Shown piece after piece: positions 61,739 through 64,000 of a stretch of DNA of 64,000 nucleotides. The position numbers were made by a program, and so were the translations under genes. Under the pieces are notes generated by a model that was given only the letters and a program-made list of their open reading frames with translations, had not been told where the DNA came from and searched no databases. The stretch's first letter is position 1. Every line of letters begins with the position of its first letter. Origin of the DNA: Duncaniella muricolitica (GTDB lineage: Bacteria > Bacteroidota > Bacteroidia > Bacteroidales > Muribaculaceae); the NCBI GenBank assembly GCA_025808375.1, contig CP061009.1, forward strand, positions 3,906,001-3,970,000, read 5' to 3'.

Positions 61739-64000
61739 ATGGCATATTCTACAAGGACACGTTTATATAATCATATTAGGATATTATGCATTCTATTTGC
61801 CATATCACTCATCAGCAGTCGGTCATATGCCGACGAGAAAACGTTTGCCATATGGGGCCGAGTGCAGGATGCAACATTCAAGACCGATCTGCCAAACGCA
61901 TGGATATGGACTATCGGTCCTGACGGTGAGAGAATCGACTCAGTAATTATGGGCGAGTTGTACAAGGGAGTTGTCATACGAAACACTTCAGAATTTGGCT
62001 TCTTCACGACACGCCAAGACTCCACTTATGTGTTTGAAGTCGGATGTAAGAACTATACACCTCAAACTGTTGTCTATCATGTGACCAATGTCGGAGCAAG
62101 AGAAAATCATCGTGAAATGCCGATAATATATCTCGAGCGCGCCCCTCATAAACTCGGGGAGGTTATGGTGACGGCTTCAAAAATCAAATTTTACCACCGT
62201 GGAGACACCCTTGTTTATAACGCCGATGCTTTCCAGCTTGCAGAAGGCTCTATGCTCGATGTCCTCATAAACCAACTTCCGGGGACCAAACTGTCGAGCG
62301 ATGGGCGAATATCGGTAAATGGTGAGTTTGTCGAAACACTCCTGCTCGACGGCAAACCGTTCTTTGACAACAATAACCGTCTAATGCTTTACAATATCAG
62401 TGCATATATGGTGAAAGATGTAGAGATTTACAACGGCCAGACCGAGACGGAAAAGTGGATGAATATCCCTGATGCACCAAAACATCTGACCATGAATGTA
62501 AAACTCAAGAAAGAGTATAACATGGGATGGATATTTAACGCTCAGTCTGGCTACGGAACCAAAGGTAGGTATCTTGGACGTATCTTTGCATCATGGTTCA
62601 CACCGACCGCACGTGTCGGTCTTATTGGCAGCCTCAACAATCTCCATGACACACGCACTCCGGGAAGTGATGACAACTGGACTCCCGAACAGATGCCGTC
62701 ATACTCGCGACGCTATCAGCTTGCCGGACTAACTTATTCGTACACATCGACCGACAACAAGAGAAGTGTCAGCGGAGACGTGACATATGAAAACATCAGG
62801 ATGGACAAGCTCACGACCACCGATCACACAAATTTCCTCCCGACGACAGGCAACACGTATGACTACTCGCAAATATTCGGACGAGATAAATCTCTCAAAA
62901 TACACACAAGCCACCAAACACGCATACAATGGACACGCATCAATATCAACACTAATATCAACGGTTCATATAACAAATCAGACAACTCGGCTTCGGCAAC
63001 ATCGGCTAGTTTCAATCGTGAACAGTCAGACCTCACGATGCAATCTCTCATGGCAATATATAGCAATGGCTCAGCCGAGCAACTTGAATCAATAATCAAC
63101 CGTTCGGTCACACGAAGCGATGGCACATCCAAAAATGGCAATATATTATTCAGCACAAACATGCTATACAAGATGCCTCGTTCCAATGATATTGTAAACA
63201 CAAAAATCACAATAAACTATAAATCCCGAAAAGACGAGTTATGGGATGACTACAACGTAGCCTATGGCTACAACGCAGCCGCCGGAATGCCGATATCATC
63301 CACCAGACGCTGCAACTACACCTACAATTCCCCAAATCATGACTTCGACTTAGACAGCAAGTTAGGCTACGTCTTCTTCATAAAACAATTTCGTCTCAAC
63401 GCCGACTACAATTATATATTCCATACGCGCACACGCGATTCCTACATGTATGCGCTTGACAGGTTGGCCGACATTGGCATCTATGGCTCACTGCCGTCAG
63501 GATACATCGCGTCGTTTGATCCGGGCAATAGCTTCACATCATCGCTGCTGGAAAACAAACATTCCGTAAATCTTGGCATTCAATATATGCGCCTCTATGA
63601 CAATGGCGATAGGTTGACCATACTGCTGAGACCAAATGTTGGTGTACTACATAGCCACCTCAATTATTACAATGACGGGAAGTTCTATCCGGTCAGACGC
63701 AGTTCATTTGTCGCTGCGGTCTCTCATTTTGATGGAAATATCTCATATATTTTCAACCGCACCAAAAACGGAGGGTTGTACAATGATCTGACTTATCTTT
63801 ATGCTCTTGACACCAACACACCCGATCTGCTGCATATGGTTGATGTTATCAACACCTCCGATCCCCTCAACATTGACCTCGGCAATTCAGACCTCAAAAA
63901 CGCTCTACACCATAAGCATACCATACAATGGAGAATGCATCCTGCTGTATCAAGATATAACAACACACTACGCCTCAACATAACCCATACCTCCAACGCA
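61739..64000 (+). CDS. Large outer membrane beta-barrel protein (TonB-receptor-like), 3' end outside the window
   Basis: The frame from ATG 61739 (MAYSTRTRLYNHIRILCILF) stays open for 754 codons to the window end. A signal peptide ends about residue 34 (SRSYA). A CarboxypepD_reg-like strand domain (FAIWGRVQDATF, about 37-48) is followed by LGEVMVTASKIKFYHRGDTL (about 137-156) and a plug-like domain (LAEGSMLDVLINQLPGTKLS, about 165-184; ISVNGEFVETLLLDGKPFFD, about 190-209). From about 255 on there are alternating aromatic strands of a large barrel. No SusD-like partner lies upstream. It starts 33 bases after the DUF1573-like gene, so it is in the same operon. Confidence 0.85.
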   Translation, partial: MAYSTRTRLYNHIRILCILFAISLISSRSYADEKTFAIWGRVQDATFKTDLPNAWIWTIGPDGERIDSVIMGELYKGVVIRNTSEFGFFTTRQDSTYVFEVGCKNYTPQTVVYHVTNVGARENHREMPIIYLERAPHKLGEVMVTASKIKFYHRGDTLVYNADAFQLAEGSMLDVLINQLPGTKLSSDGRISVNGEFVETLLLDGKPFFDNNNRLMLYNISAYMVKDVEIYNGQTETEKWMNIPDAPKHLTMNVKLKKEYNMGWIFNAQSGYGTKGRYLGRIFASWFTPTARVGLIGSLNNLHDTRTPGSDDNWTPEQMPSYSRRYQLAGLTYSYTSTDNKRSVSGDVTYENIRMDKLTTTDHTNFLPTTGNTYDYSQIFGRDKSLKIHTSHQTRIQWTRININTNINGSYNKSDNSASATSASFNREQSDLTMQSLMAIYSNGSAEQLESIINRSVTRSDGTSKNGNILFSTNMLYKMPRSNDIVNTKITINYKSRKDELWDDYNVAYGYNAAAGMPISSTRRCNYTYNSPNHDFDLDSKLGYVFFIKQFRLNADYNYIFHTRTRDSYMYALDRLADIGIYGSLPSGYIASFDPGNSFTSSLLENKHSVNLGIQYMRLYDNGDRLTILLRPNVGVLHSHLNYYNDGKFYPVRRSSFVAAVSHFDGNISYIFNRTKNGGLYNDLTYLYALDTNTPDLLHMVDVINTSDPLNIDLGNSDLKNALHHKHTIQWRMHPAVSRYNNTLRLNITHTSNA

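Noticed and set aside
61725..61946. 73-codon ORF at the start of the barrel gene
   Set aside because: It is another frame of the long open gene starting at 61739, which has a signal peptide and plug-like motifs.
1..64000. CRISPR arrays, tRNA, rRNA and riboswitches
   Set aside because: No regularly spaced repeats, no tRNA T-loop consensus in a cloverleaf context, no rRNA-like sequence and no recognisable riboswitch core were seen on either strand.

Overview
The window looks like chromosomal DNA from a member of the Bacteroidales, probably of the Muribaculaceae/Bacteroides-Prevotella group. The reasons are the recurring -7 promoter box TAnnTTTG, a UpxY-type antiterminator heading a polysaccharide locus, a histone H1-like small protein, a DUF4836 lipoprotein, an NVEALA-type small secreted protein, and a single-polypeptide pyruvate:ferredoxin oxidoreductase (anaerobe). 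Most of the window is GC-rich by eye; the region from about 57.8 to 61.7 kb is clearly AT-rich. The exact genus cannot be fixed from the sequence alone.

Layout. 0-3.1 kb: biotin synthase, a ThiF/MoeB-type E1 enzyme and a MetE-C-like methyltransferase. 3.1-28.4 kb: a large capsule/exopolysaccharide locus, almost all on the plus strand: UpxY antiterminator, Wza-like export lipoprotein, Wzc-like tyrosine kinase, flippase, many glycosyltransferases, a pyruvyltransferase-family enzyme, an acyltransferase, an EpsG-like polymerase, then a lipid-carrier starting module (small phosphoglycosyl transferase, DegT aminotransferase, membrane 4,6-dehydratase) and an OmpA-type outer membrane protein. A SIMPL-domain gene on the opposite strand and a roughly 370-bp palindromic element interrupt this locus. 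28.7-44 kb: housekeeping and unknown genes (lipoprotein, PFOR, KdsD-like SIS protein, degenerate PfkB protein, TPR protein, RibH, DUF2851, membrane TPR protein, glycosyltransferase, RecA, M16 peptidase, a 28-aa ORF, histone H1-like protein).

44-57.9 kb is read mainly from the minus strand: an orphan phage terminase large subunit coupled to an 801-aa protein, a first copy of an IS4-family element, malate dehydrogenase, an ABC exporter operon (DUF4836 lipoprotein, ATPase, FtsX-like permease) split by a decayed transposon, a GNAT-like protein and a membrane-anchored pseudokinase. 58.1-64 kb is an AT-rich plus-strand operon: a Cys-rich NVEALA-type secreted peptide with a zinc-ribbon-like CxxC pair, a beta-propeller lipoprotein (frameshifted), a thioredoxin-like/DUF1573 lipoprotein split by the second IS copy, and a large outer membrane beta-barrel protein running off the end.

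How the genes may work together. The capsule genes form one export and assembly pathway of the Wzx/Wzy type. The dehydratase-aminotransferase-phosphoglycosyl transferase trio matches the logic that makes an amino-sugar-primed lipid in Bacteroides PSA-like capsules; with a pyruvyltransferase in the same locus, a charged, possibly zwitterionic polymer is a reasonable inference. The terminal AT-rich operon is the best candidate for an undescribed system: a secreted cysteine-rich peptide, a CxxC lipoprotein that could handle its thiols, a propeller lipoprotein and an outer membrane barrel in one transcription unit. Intrinsic terminators here are often very long, near-perfect inverted repeats, and a short GCCC-GAA-GGGC repeat abuts the start codons of three unrelated genes.
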